DNA of 64,000 nucleotides. It comes from Sulfuricystis thermophila (GTDB taxonomy: Bacteria; Pseudomonadota; Gammaproteobacteria; Burkholderiales; Rhodocyclaceae). The stretch covers positions 930,001-994,000 of the forward strand of contig NZ_AP019373.1 in NCBI RefSeq assembly GCF_004323595.1, in the 5' to 3' direction. This document shows positions 56,246 through 63,718 of the stretch, piece after piece. The notes beneath the pieces are model-generated. The model ran no database searches and was not told where the DNA came from. It saw only the letters and a program-made list of their open reading frames with translations. Every line of letters begins with the position of its first letter. The first letter of the stretch is position 1. A program made the position numbers and the translations under genes.

Positions 56246-56263
56246 AGCTGTGGGGAGCGTGTC

Positions 56264-56863
56264 ATGCCTGCTGCCAATCCCGCTCGCGATGCCGATTATC
56301 TCGACCGGCTGCGCGACTATTACGCCGAGAACCGGCACATTCCCTCGTTTCAGCGTATCGCCGAATTGATGGGTTTCGCCTCGAAGGCGGCGGCCAGCAA
56401 GCTGATGGATCGTCTGGCGGCCGCCGGCTTTTTCGAGCGCGCGCCCGATGATGATGCTTGGGTGCCTGCCGAGCGCTTTTTCGAGCGTCCGCTGGCCGAG
56501 GTTGCGGTGCGCGCCGGCGCGCCGGACATGATCGAAGGCGGCCAGGGGGAGCTTTTCCTCGTCGATCGCTATCTGGTGCGTCAGCCCTCGCGGACCGTGA
56601 TGGTGCCGGTGAAGGGCGATTCGATGATCGACGCCGGTATCCACGATGGAGATATCGTCGTCGTCGAGCGTACCAAGGCCGCGAAAGCCGGCGACTTCGT
56701 CGTCGCGATCGTCGATAACGAGTTCACACTCAAGGAGCTCGCGCTGGAGCAGGGCCGTTTCGTCCTCAAGCCGCACAATCCGGCCTATCCGGTGATCCGC
56801 CCGCGCGGCGAGCTGGAAATCTTCGGCGTGGTCACCGGCCTCGTCCGGCGCTATCGGTCCTGA
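56264..56863 (+). CDS. LexA-like autoproteolytic repressor
   Basis: A 199-residue S24-family repressor. The N-terminal winged helix (about 10-70: DRLRDYYAENRHIPSFQRIAELMGFASKAAASKLMDRL) resembles LexA's fold but its recognition helix differs from that of E. coli LexA. The cleavage site is Ala84-Gly85 (RAGAP), with the catalytic dyad Ser120 (KGDSMIDAGI) and Lys157 (NEFTLKEL). It is therefore expected to self-cleave with RecA after DNA damage. It heads a three-gene cassette with umuD and umuC (1- and 3-bp gaps) behind the palindromic operator. It may be a second LexA specific to this cassette or the main LexA; that cannot be told from this window. Confidence 0.9.
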   Translation: MPAANPARDADYLDRLRDYYAENRHIPSFQRIAELMGFASKAAASKLMDRLAAAGFFERAPDDDAWVPAERFFERPLAEVAVRAGAPDMIEGGQGELFLVDRYLVRQPSRTVMVPVKGDSMIDAGIHDGDIVVVERTKAAKAGDFVVAIVDNEFTLKELALEQGRFVLKPHNPAYPVIRPRGELEIFGVVTGLVRRYRS

Positions 56864-56864
56864 C

Positions 56865-57287
56865 ATGCCACGTCTGTCTGCCGAAACCGGCGTGATCCTG
56901 CCGCCGGGTCAGCCCTTGCTCGATCGGGCGGTGCCCGCGGGTTTTCCGTCTCCGGCTGCGGATTATTTCGAGGTGCGGCTCAGTCTCGACGAATATCTCG
57001 TCGATCACAGGGAAGCGACGTTTTTCGTACGCGTCAGCGGAAATTCGATGACCGGTTTCGGCATTTACGACGGTGATCTCTTGGTGGTCGACCGCGCGCT
57101 CGATCCGGCCGACCGCAGCATCGTCGTTGCCGTCGTCGATGGCGAGTTCGTCGTCAAGCAGCTCTGCCGGTTGCCCGATGGCGTGCTGCTGCGCTCCGGC
57201 GCGCCGGGCCACCGCGACATCCTCGTCGGGGAAGGGCAGGAGTTGCAGGTATGGGGAGTGGTGCGCTGGAGCATCCACAAACTCTGA
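56865..57287 (+). CDS. umuD: UmuD-like error-prone repair protein
   Basis: A 140-residue S24-family protein, the same size as E. coli UmuD (139). The cleavage site is Ala25-Gly26 (PAGFPSPA). The catalytic pair is Ser61 (SGNSMTGFGI) and Lys98 (EFVVKQL), at almost the same positions as in E. coli. RecA-stimulated cleavage would give UmuD', which joins UmuC in DNA polymerase V. It starts 1 bp after the LexA-like gene and ends 3 bp before umuC. Confidence 0.94.
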   Translation: MPRLSAETGVILPPGQPLLDRAVPAGFPSPAADYFEVRLSLDEYLVDHREATFFVRVSGNSMTGFGIYDGDLLVVDRALDPADRSIVVAVVDGEFVVKQLCRLPDGVLLRSGAPGHRDILVGEGQELQVWGVVRWSIHKL

Positions 57288-57290
57288 ACG

Positions 57291-58673
57291 ATGACGTTCG
57301 CGCTCGTCGATGGCAACAACTTCTATGTCTCCTGCGAACGGGTGTTCGACCCGCGGCTGAACGGCCGGCCCGTCGTCGTCCTGTCCAACAACGACGGCTG
57401 CGTCGTCTCGCGCAGCGACGAGGCAAAGGCGCTCGGCGTGAAGATGGGCGCGCCGTGGTTCCAGTTGCGTGATCTCGCGCGGCGCCACGGCATCGTTGCG
57501 CTCTCCAGCAATTACGCGCTGTATGCCGACATGAGCAACCGCATGATGGCGGTGCTCGCCACCTTTTCCCCGCTGCAGGAGATTTACAGCATCGACGAAT
57601 GTTTCTTGGGTCTCGACGGCATCGTCGGGAAAGACCGCTACGAATACGGCCAGGCGATCCGCCGGCAGGTGAGGCAGTGGCTCGGTCTGCCGGTCTGTGT
57701 CGGCATCGGCACCACCAAGACCTTGGCCAAGCTGGCCAATCATTGTGCGAAGAAGCGGCTGGCCGGCAGTGACGGCGTCTGTGATTTCACGATGCTGCCC
57801 ACAGAGGCGCTGTCTGGGCTTTTCTCGACCATTCCGGTGGGCGAGGTGTGGGGGGTCGGGCCGCGGCTGGCGCGGCAGCTGACGGAAATCGGCATTCCCA
57901 GCGTCGAGGCGCTGCGCCGTGCCGACACGGCGATGCTGCGCGCCCGCTTCTCGGTGGTGCTGGAGCGCATCCAGCGCGAGCTCAACGAGATTCCCTGTCT
58001 TGCGCTCGAAGAGGCCGCGCCCAACAAGCAGCAGATCATCTCCTCGCGCTCTTTCGGTCGTTACGTGACCGAGCTGGCCGCGCTGCGGGAGGCCGTCGCC
58101 AGTCACGTCGCGATCGCGGCGGAGAAGCTGCGTGCTCAGGCTTCATGTGCCGGGATGGTGCAGGTGTCGATCCGTACCAACCCGCACAACCCAAACGCGC
58201 CACAGTATCAGGGGGCGCTCGCCGTGCCGCTGTCGACGCCGAGCGACGACACGTTGCGGCTGACGCGGGCGGCGCTGTGGGCGCTCGAACGCATCTATCG
58301 GTCGGGATTCGCCTATCAGAAGGCCGGCGTCGCCCTGCTGGAGCTGAGCCCTGCGGCAGCGCTGCCGCAGGACCTGTTCGCCGCTGCTCGTGACAACACG
58401 CGGCTGATGCAGGCGATGGACCGTATCAATGCGATCTGGGGGCGGGGGACGCTGCGCTCCGCGGCCACGGGACGTGGCAATGCGTCCTGGCAAATGAAGC
58501 GCGAACGGCTGAGCCCCGGCTATACCACGCGCTGGGATCAGCTGCCCCTGGTGAGAGCTTGTGGAAAATCTGCTGCGCTCGCGACGAATTTTTCCACAAG
58601 CTCTGAGCTGACGGGCTGTCCCGGGTTCATACAGCGGGGAGGCGTTTGGCTGCTTTCGCGATCAGTCGGCTAA
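57291..58673 (+). CDS. umuC: UmuC-like Y-family DNA polymerase, with an unusual C-terminal extension
   Basis: A 460-residue translesion polymerase catalytic subunit, compared with about 422 for E. coli UmuC. Motifs are [35 protein letters not shown] (first metal Asp), [12 protein letters not shown] (catalytic SIDE), [19 protein letters not shown], and [19 protein letters not shown] (helix-hairpin-helix). The normal end should be close to WDQLPLVRA near residue 423. After that, 37 residues ([16 protein letters not shown] onward) come from the long hairpin repeat at 58551-58608 and the sequence beyond it, and the last 47 bp overlap the antisense gene. I infer an element insertion at the 3' end that removed the original stop. 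Confidence 0.92.
58551..58608. repeat. long hairpin repeat, copy 2 (inside the umuC 3' end)
   Basis: AGAGCTTGTGGAAAA at 58554-58568 pairs perfectly with TTTTCCACAAGCTCT at 58590-58604 around a 21-nt loop. Outer blocks GTGAGAGCTT, TGCTGCGCT, CGCGACGAATTTTT and the closing AGCTC(T/C)GAG match the element at 36727-36877. It lies at codons 421-440 of the umuC frame and might also act as a 3' mRNA stem. Confidence 0.8.
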
Positions 58674-59013
58674 TGATCTCGATGCGCGGGACCCGATAGT
58701 AGAGGCAGAGCCGTTCGAGATCGGCGGTGATTTCCGCTGTCAGCAGGAGCTCGACGCGCTTCATGCCCGCCTCCAGCCTCCGTTTGCGGCTTTCGCTCGC
58801 TCTCACCGCCGCCGGGATCGGATTTTTCGAGCGCGGGCGGCCGCGCCGTGAGAGTCCGGGTAAGAAGGGTTGGAGGGACTCGGGCAGCGCGGCTTTTGGC
58901 TTGCTGCGCGGTCGCGATTTCTTCGCTGTCGTGCCGACGATTTTTTTCGACTTATCCGGATTCGATTGATCGGGCAGCTCGAAAAGTGGTCGGTCTTTCT
59001 TGGTGTTGGTCAT
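58627..59013 (-). CDS. basic protein with a ribbon-helix-helix-like C-terminus
   Basis: A 128-residue, strongly basic protein. Residues 1-80 are low-complexity and Lys/Pro/Arg-rich ([43 protein letters not shown]), including an AT-hook-like RRGRPRSK. The C-terminal part (about 84-128, [43 protein letters not shown]) looks like a strand followed by two helices, as in ribbon-helix-helix regulators. A DNA-binding role is likely; the target is unknown. It converges on umuC and overlaps the extended umuC end by 47 bp. A perfect GAATCCGGATTC palindrome is just upstream of its start and may be its own operator. Confidence 0.7.
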   Translation of the reverse strand: MTNTKKDRPLFELPDQSNPDKSKKIVGTTAKKSRPRSKPKAALPESLQPFLPGLSRRGRPRSKNPIPAAVRASESRKRRLEAGMKRVELLLTAEITADLERLCLYYRVPRIEIISRLIAKAAKRLPAV

Positions 59014-59037
59014 TTCGTAGGATTTTTGGATTTAACC

Positions 59038-59049
59038 GAATCCGGATTC
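59038..59049. promoter_or_regulatory. 12-bp palindrome upstream of the ribbon-helix-helix-like gene
   Basis: GAATCCGGATTC, a perfect 12-bp palindrome, lies 25 bp upstream of the 59013 start. A related half (ATCCGGATTCGA) recurs inside that gene around 58956-58967. The 187-bp gap between this gene and the divergent beta-propeller gene also holds a diverged copy of the dispersed 20-bp motif (59101-59122). Confidence 0.4.
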
Positions 59050-59200
59050 TACTTGTTGCGACCGGACTGCCGTGAGCAGGGCAAGGTCGTCGTCCATTTC
59101 GTGCCGAGCCGCCAGCGCCGAATTTTCAGTATAGTGGATAGCGGTATCAAGGAAATTGATATCCGCTCGATCTCATGTTCCATTCACAGGAGGAGGAAAC

Positions 59201-60445
59201 ATGCATACCAACAAGAAGCTGATCGTCACCGCCCTTGCGGCTGCCTTTGCCCTCGCGGGCTGCGCCACCACCGCCACCGCGCCGAAAAGCGCCGACGTCA
59301 AGTGGCCGAACCTGATCGTCCACCTACACGGCGGCAACGGCAAGGCCTATCTGGTCGATCCGGCCACCGACAGCGTTGTCGCCACGCTCGACACCGAGAA
59401 GAGCGCCGGCTTGGGCGACACTACACCGGATGGCCGCAAGGTCTATGTCGGCGCCGAAGGGGAGGGCAAGGATACGGTGACCGTCATCGACCTCGACAAG
59501 CGCGCGGTCGTCGCCAAGATCAAGACTGGCAACCGGCCGAAGCATCCGGTCGTGAGCCCCAATGGCAAGCTGGTGATGGTCAACCACTGGGGGCTGGATG
59601 AGGGCAAGCTGCGCGTCACCTTCATCGACACTGCGACCGACAAGGTCATCAAGAACGTCGAGCTCGCCGTCGCCGGCCAGGCCAAGGGCCCGACCTCGAT
59701 GCACAACGCCTGGAGCTACGATTCGCGCTACGCCTTCACCGTCGATCGCGTCGACGACCACTTCGTCATCATCGACACCACCGACTGGTCAGTGAAGAAG
59801 ATCAAGATGCCGTCCAAGCCGCACTATGTCGCGCCCAGCCCGGATGGCAAGGAAGTCTGGGTCGTCGTCGAAGGCAAGGATCGCGAGTCGAACTATCCCG
59901 GCGCGCTGGTGTTTGCCATCGGCAGCTTCGAGCAGATCGCGCAGATCAAGATGCCGCTCATCGGCCAGGGCGTGATCGAGGGCCACCACGGCAATTTCTC
60001 GCAGGACGGCAAGTATTTCTTCATCCTCAACCGCGGCCCAGGCAGCAAGCTCGAAGGCACCGAGGTCGCCGTGTTCGATGCTGCGACCAAGAAGCTCGTC
60101 AAGCGCACCGACACCGTTTCGACCGGCATCGGCCACACCTACAACACGCCGGACGGGCGCTATGCGGTGGTGACCAACTACGGCAACAACTGGGTGTCGG
60201 TGATCGACAATACCCAGGGCTTCAAGGTCGTCAAGGATCTGGCCGTCGGCAAGGGGCGCATGGGCCACATCGCTTTCACGCCGGACAGCCGCTATGGCTA
60301 TCTCTCGAACGCCGGCGATGGCAACCTGCACAAGCTGGACATGAAGACGCTGACGGTCGTCAAGGAGATCAAGACCGGCAACGCGCCTGGCGGCTCGCAG
60401 GTGCTGAATGTCTGGACCAACGTCTTTGAAGAACTGCCGCGCTGA
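59201..60445 (+). CDS. YncE-like beta-propeller lipoprotein
   Basis: A 414-residue exported propeller. I start at ATG 59201 (MHTNKKLIVTALAAAFALAGCATT), which has AGGAGGA upstream; LAGC is a lipobox. Repeats of about 45 residues carry the YVTN/YncE pattern: KAYLVDPATDSVVATLDTE, DTVTVIDLDKRAVVAKIKTGNRPKHPVVSPNGKLVMV, NNWVSVIDNTQGFKVVKDLAVGKGRMGHIAFTPDSRYGYL. The His-rich IEGHHGNF and GIGHTYNTPDGRYAVV loops recall the cytochrome cd1/NirF-like propeller group, so metal or heme binding is possible but not shown. It overlaps the DUF3299 gene by 38 bp. Confidence 0.88.
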   Translation: MHTNKKLIVTALAAAFALAGCATTATAPKSADVKWPNLIVHLHGGNGKAYLVDPATDSVVATLDTEKSAGLGDTTPDGRKVYVGAEGEGKDTVTVIDLDKRAVVAKIKTGNRPKHPVVSPNGKLVMVNHWGLDEGKLRVTFIDTATDKVIKNVELAVAGQAKGPTSMHNAWSYDSRYAFTVDRVDDHFVIIDTTDWSVKKIKMPSKPHYVAPSPDGKEVWVVVEGKDRESNYPGALVFAIGSFEQIAQIKMPLIGQGVIEGHHGNFSQDGKYFFILNRGPGSKLEGTEVAVFDAATKKLVKRTDTVSTGIGHTYNTPDGRYAVVTNYGNNWVSVIDNTQGFKVVKDLAVGKGRMGHIAFTPDSRYGYLSNAGDGNLHKLDMKTLTVVKEIKTGNAPGGSQVLNVWTNVFEELPR

Positions 60446-61037
60446 TTGGCGGGGCGCATGGCGGCGGGGCCTCGGCCTCGCCGTCTTGTTGCCTAGCCTC
60501 GCCTTTGCCCAAGCCGAATTCCGTGTCGGCGAGACGTTAGCCGCACCCATGGCACGGTCACTGCCGGCCGGTGTCACCGAGATCGAGTGGGAAGCGCTGA
60601 TGCCGGCGGACTGGAATCCGAAGAAGGCGCTCGAAGGCGTCGATCTCGCCGCGCTGTCCGACAACGACCCGAAGGCCAATGCCCTGCTCGACAAACTGAG
60701 GCAGGACCTCGACAAGGCGCCGGTCGTCAAATCGCTCGATGGCAAGCGGGTACGCATCGCCGGCTTCGTCGTCACGCTAGAACGCGACGACAAGGGCGTG
60801 CGCGAATTCCTGCTGGTGCCTTACTTCGGCGCCTGCATCCACACCCCGCCGCCGCCGGCCAACCAGATCGTCCATGTGCTGGCAAAAGAACCCTATCCTG
60901 CCGAAAAGGCCATCTTTCCGGTCTATGTCACCGGAACGCTCAAGACCGTTGCGGTGGTGACGGCCGAGGGCGCCGCGGGCTACCGGATCGCCGACGCACA
61001 GGTGGAAGAATATCCCTGGCGCCGGCAACGCAGGTGA
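60408..61037 (+). CDS. exported DUF3299-domain protein
   Basis: A 209-residue protein with a signal peptide (RRGLGLAVLLPSLAFAQA, about 19-36; the n-region is long because the only in-frame ATG is 60408). The DUF3299 body has EIEWEALMPADWNP near the N-terminus, DGKRVRIAGFVVTLERDDKGVREFLLVPYFGACIHTPPPPANQIVHV, and FPVYVTGTLKTVAV. The cysteine in PYFGACIHTPPPPANQ is the family's conserved site. DUF3299 proteins are periplasmic and often near ABC transporter or metal-related genes. Start choice is uncertain because it reaches 38 bp into the propeller gene; TTG 60423 is possible. Confidence 0.87.
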   Translation: MSGPTSLKNCRADWRGAWRRGLGLAVLLPSLAFAQAEFRVGETLAAPMARSLPAGVTEIEWEALMPADWNPKKALEGVDLAALSDNDPKANALLDKLRQDLDKAPVVKSLDGKRVRIAGFVVTLERDDKGVREFLLVPYFGACIHTPPPPANQIVHVLAKEPYPAEKAIFPVYVTGTLKTVAVVTAEGAAGYRIADAQVEEYPWRRQRR

Positions 61038-61074
61038 ACAGCGGCCGCGGATCGCGCGCCCGTCTTGCGAAGGT

Positions 61075-61731
61075 TCATAGTTCCGTGATCACCGTCGCTG
61101 TCGGCAGGCGCGATTTGGGCAGGCGGGCGTTGAAATCCTCCGCGCTGCGATAGCCGAGCGCGGCGAGCACCACGCTGGTGAGCCCCTTTTCGCGCAGACC
61201 GAGCACCTCGTTGAGGATGCGGCTGTCGAAGCCCTCGATCGGCGTCGCATCGATGCCCAGCGCCGCGGCAGCGAAGAGCAGCGTGCCGAGCGCCAGATAG
61301 ACCTGTTTTTCCATCCAGTGCTGGGTGTCTTTCAGGTCGAAACGGTGCAAGCCCGCATAGAACCGGCGGCTCTTGAGCTGGGCGGCTTGGGCATCCGGAT
61401 TCGGAAAACGGCCATCGCGAGCTTCCTGGTCGGTGACCGCGACGAGATGGGCGTCGTCCAGCGTCGTGCGGGCGCAGAACACCACGACATGGGAAGCATC
61501 GCGGATCTTCGGGCCGTTGGCCGAAAACACCGGGTGCTCCGTCGCCTTGGCGATGTTTGCCTTGGCGGCTTCGCTGGCGGCAATGATGAAATGCCAGGGC
61601 TGGGAATTGACGGAGGAAGGCGCAAAGCGCAGCAGAGTTTTCAGCTGCTCGACCTGCTCTGATGGGATCTTGCGCTTGGGGTCATAGGCCTTGCAGGTAT
61701 GTCGGGTCTGGGCGATCTGGGCAATGTCCAT
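61075..61731 (-). CDS. NfsB-like NAD(P)H nitroreductase
   Basis: A 218-residue flavin reductase of the oxygen-insensitive nitroreductase family. I start at ATG 61731 (MDIAQIAQTRHTCKAYDPKRKIP) because GGAG lies just upstream; ATG 61746 adds only MESAA. Motifs are RHTCKAYDPKRKI for FMN phosphate binding, LRFAPSSVNSQPWHFIIA near 40, and GIDATPIEGFDSRILNEVLGLREKGLTSVVLAALGY near the C-terminus. It reduces nitroaromatics and quinones with NAD(P)H and may also act as a dihydropteridine reductase-like enzyme. It lies between the DUF3299 gene and the tRNA. Confidence 0.92.
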   Translation of the reverse strand: MDIAQIAQTRHTCKAYDPKRKIPSEQVEQLKTLLRFAPSSVNSQPWHFIIAASEAAKANIAKATEHPVFSANGPKIRDASHVVVFCARTTLDDAHLVAVTDQEARDGRFPNPDAQAAQLKSRRFYAGLHRFDLKDTQHWMEKQVYLALGTLLFAAAALGIDATPIEGFDSRILNEVLGLREKGLTSVVLAALGYRSAEDFNARLPKSRLPTATVITEL

Positions 61732-61754
61732 CGCAGCGCTCTCCATGTCGGATA

Positions 61755-61792
61755 GGAAAAAACAAGGCCAACCACCGCTAAGTAGTTGGCCT
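61755..61792 (-). terminator. intrinsic terminator of the initiator tRNA gene
   Basis: On the minus strand, AGGCCAAC pairs with GTTGGCCT (61785-61792 with 61765-61772) and is followed by TGTTTTTTCC (61755-61764). It is placed directly downstream of the tRNA and just upstream of the nitroreductase start, so it insulates the two. Confidence 0.8.
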
Positions 61793-61806
61793 CATTGGGT
61801 TTTGTT

Positions 61807-61883
61807 TGGTTGCGGGGGCAAGATTTGAACTTGCGACCTTCGGGTTATGAGCCCGACGAGCTGCCAGACTGCTCCACCCCGCG
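61807..61883 (-). tRNA. initiator tRNA-fMet (CAT anticodon)
   Basis: A 77-nt cloverleaf on the minus strand beginning CGCGGGGTGGAGCAG and ending in encoded CCA. The anticodon loop is CTCATAA. The initiator features are present: the first base C faces A (C1:A72 mismatch), and three consecutive G:C pairs lie in the anticodon stem (GGG with CCC). TTCAAAT in the T-loop is normal. A good promoter and terminator flank it. Confidence 0.97.
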
Positions 61884-61894
61884 TCAGAGGCGCC

Positions 61895-61924
61895 ATTATG
61901 CAAGAAACCGGCCATCGGCGTCAA
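61895..61924 (-). promoter_or_regulatory. promoter of the initiator tRNA gene
   Basis: Read on the minus strand, TTGACG (61919-61924) and CATAAT (61895-61900) are 18 bp apart, 11 bp before the tRNA 5' end. This is a strong constitutive-type promoter as expected for an initiator tRNA. Confidence 0.7.
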
Positions 61925-61942
61925 TAACCGTGAGCGTTTTTT

Positions 61943-63700
61943 TCAAGCCGCCATCACACGGTTCTTGCCGGCGCGCTTGGCGAGATACATCGCGGCATCG
62001 GCGCGTTGCAGGGCTGCTTCTGGCGACTCGTCGGGGCCGAGCTCGGCGACGCCGCAACTGAAGGTGATCAGCACTTTCTGGTTGTCATGCAGGAAGAAGT
62101 GTCGCGTCAGCTCGCGTTGCACGCGTTGCATCGCCGTGACGGCCTCTTCCAGCGCGGTGTTGGGCAACAGAATGACGAATTCCTCGCCGCCGTAGCGCGC
62201 CAGCGTGTCTGAGGGTCGGATGGTCGCTCCCACGACCTTGGCCAGATGCACCAGCGCGGCATCGCCGGCGGCATGCCCCAAGGCATCGTTGAGCTTCTTG
62301 AAATCGTCGATGTCGAGCAAGGCAAGACAAAGCTGGCTGCCGTGGCGCCGGGCGCGCGAAACCTCGGTCTCGATCGCTTCGTCCATGCCTTTGCGGTTGA
62401 GCGCGCCGGTGAGGGGATCGTGGCGCACCAGTTCGCTCGCCTGGGCGAGCTCCTGCTGCAGGCGCTGCACTTCCGCTTCGGCCGCCGCGACTTTCTGGCG
62501 CATCTGCTGCAGCTCGTCGTGGGTGCGCCGGGCATCGAGCTGGGCCGCGCGTGTTGCGTTCATCACTTCGTCGAGCACCTGGGTCAGCTCGGCAATGTCG
62601 CTGGCCTGGCTGATTTTTTCGGCGCAGCGCTCGAGCTTGTCGTGGTAGCTGCCGGTCGAGGCGGAAAAGTCGGCCAGCCGGTCGACGAAGCTGGCGAGCA
62701 TCGCCTTGAGCTGTTCCTGGGCCTCGGTGAGGCTCTTTTTCAGCGCGCTTTGCTTGTAGATGACCTCCTTCATGCGGCGCTCGACTTCATCGAGCCGACG
62801 CAGATCGAGCGGCTGGGCGACCAACTCGAGCACGGTCGCGATCTGGCCATGCAGCCAGCGGTCGTCGATCACCAGCTCGCGGATGTTGTCGATGATGAGA
62901 TGCAGCAGATGGAGCAGGGCAGCGCGGATCTCGTTCTGATCTTCGGCAACGAAATGCAGCCGATAGGCGAAACGTTTCAATGCAGCGACGAGCTTCGCGA
63001 CGTCGTCGTTGCCGCGAGCGCTGCGAGCCGCGCCGGCCAATTGGCGCGCTTCGTCGAGCAGGGTGTCGTCGTCGCCGATGACGAGCGCGATCGTGGTCTC
63101 GAGGATCTGGGCGAGCAGTTCGAGCAGGTCGCGGGTCGTGTCGCCAAGCGTGGCCGGGGGGGCTGTGTCGGACAAACTCGGCGCTGGCGCACCGGCACCG
63201 CTGGGCTCGGCAGCAGCATCAAAAGTGGCGCTTTCCAGCGTGCCTGCCTGCGACCAGCTCTTCAGTAGCCCCTGGAGCCGGGTGTAGAGCAGTTCCGGCG
63301 AGGATGTGGCGCTCAGCACGTGTTCGAGCGCTTCGCGTTTGCGTGCTGGTGTGAGTTCGGCCTGGCGCATCTCCAGCCGGGTCAGCAGCTCACGGATCAA
63401 CGCGGACCAGTTGGGCGGCTCCTCCGCCGACCTGGCGAGTAATTCGTCGAGCGCGGCCTTCACCGTTTCCCAGTTTTTTTCCTCGATCGCGTTTTCGATC
63501 TGGCGCGCGAAGCGCAGCTGTTCCGGCGTCCTGCGTGGCAGGCCGGCGAGCAGTCTTTTCAGCAATTTTTCCGGGAAGGGCTCCTGGGCCGTGGTGCCAG
63601 CGATTTCATGGTAGAGCGCCCGGTAGTTGTCCGGTGTCGGTGCGATGCGCTGCTGCGCCAGCCGTTTGAGGGTTTCGCGGGCGATTTCGAAGGGCGTCAT
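61943..63700 (-). CDS. GGDEF diguanylate cyclase with a long helical N-terminal region
   Basis: A 585-residue soluble protein. The N-terminus (MTPFEIARETLKRLAQQRIAPTPDNYRALYHEIAG) is a recurring module in betaproteobacterial GGDEF proteins. A long helical, coiled-coil region follows (about 40-400, e.g. RTHDELQQMRQKVAAAEAEVQRLQQELAQASELV). The catalytic domain has HDPLTGALNRKGMDEAI, ALLDIDDFKKLNDALGHAAGD and LARYGGEEFVILLP, with the inhibitory RxxD site RPSD five residues before GGEEF, so it should make c-di-GMP with product inhibition. A loosely related piece of the dispersed motif lies at 63177-63198. It is 18 bp downstream of the LuxR-type regulator gene. Confidence 0.93.
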   Translation of the reverse strand: MTPFEIARETLKRLAQQRIAPTPDNYRALYHEIAGTTAQEPFPEKLLKRLLAGLPRRTPEQLRFARQIENAIEEKNWETVKAALDELLARSAEEPPNWSALIRELLTRLEMRQAELTPARKREALEHVLSATSSPELLYTRLQGLLKSWSQAGTLESATFDAAAEPSGAGAPAPSLSDTAPPATLGDTTRDLLELLAQILETTIALVIGDDDTLLDEARQLAGAARSARGNDDVAKLVAALKRFAYRLHFVAEDQNEIRAALLHLLHLIIDNIRELVIDDRWLHGQIATVLELVAQPLDLRRLDEVERRMKEVIYKQSALKKSLTEAQEQLKAMLASFVDRLADFSASTGSYHDKLERCAEKISQASDIAELTQVLDEVMNATRAAQLDARRTHDELQQMRQKVAAAEAEVQRLQQELAQASELVRHDPLTGALNRKGMDEAIETEVSRARRHGSQLCLALLDIDDFKKLNDALGHAAGDAALVHLAKVVGATIRPSDTLARYGGEEFVILLPNTALEEAVTAMQRVQRELTRHFFLHDNQKVLITFSCGVAELGPDESPEAALQRADAAMYLAKRAGKNRVMAA

Positions 63701-63718
63701 TGCCGCAGATCCGGATGA

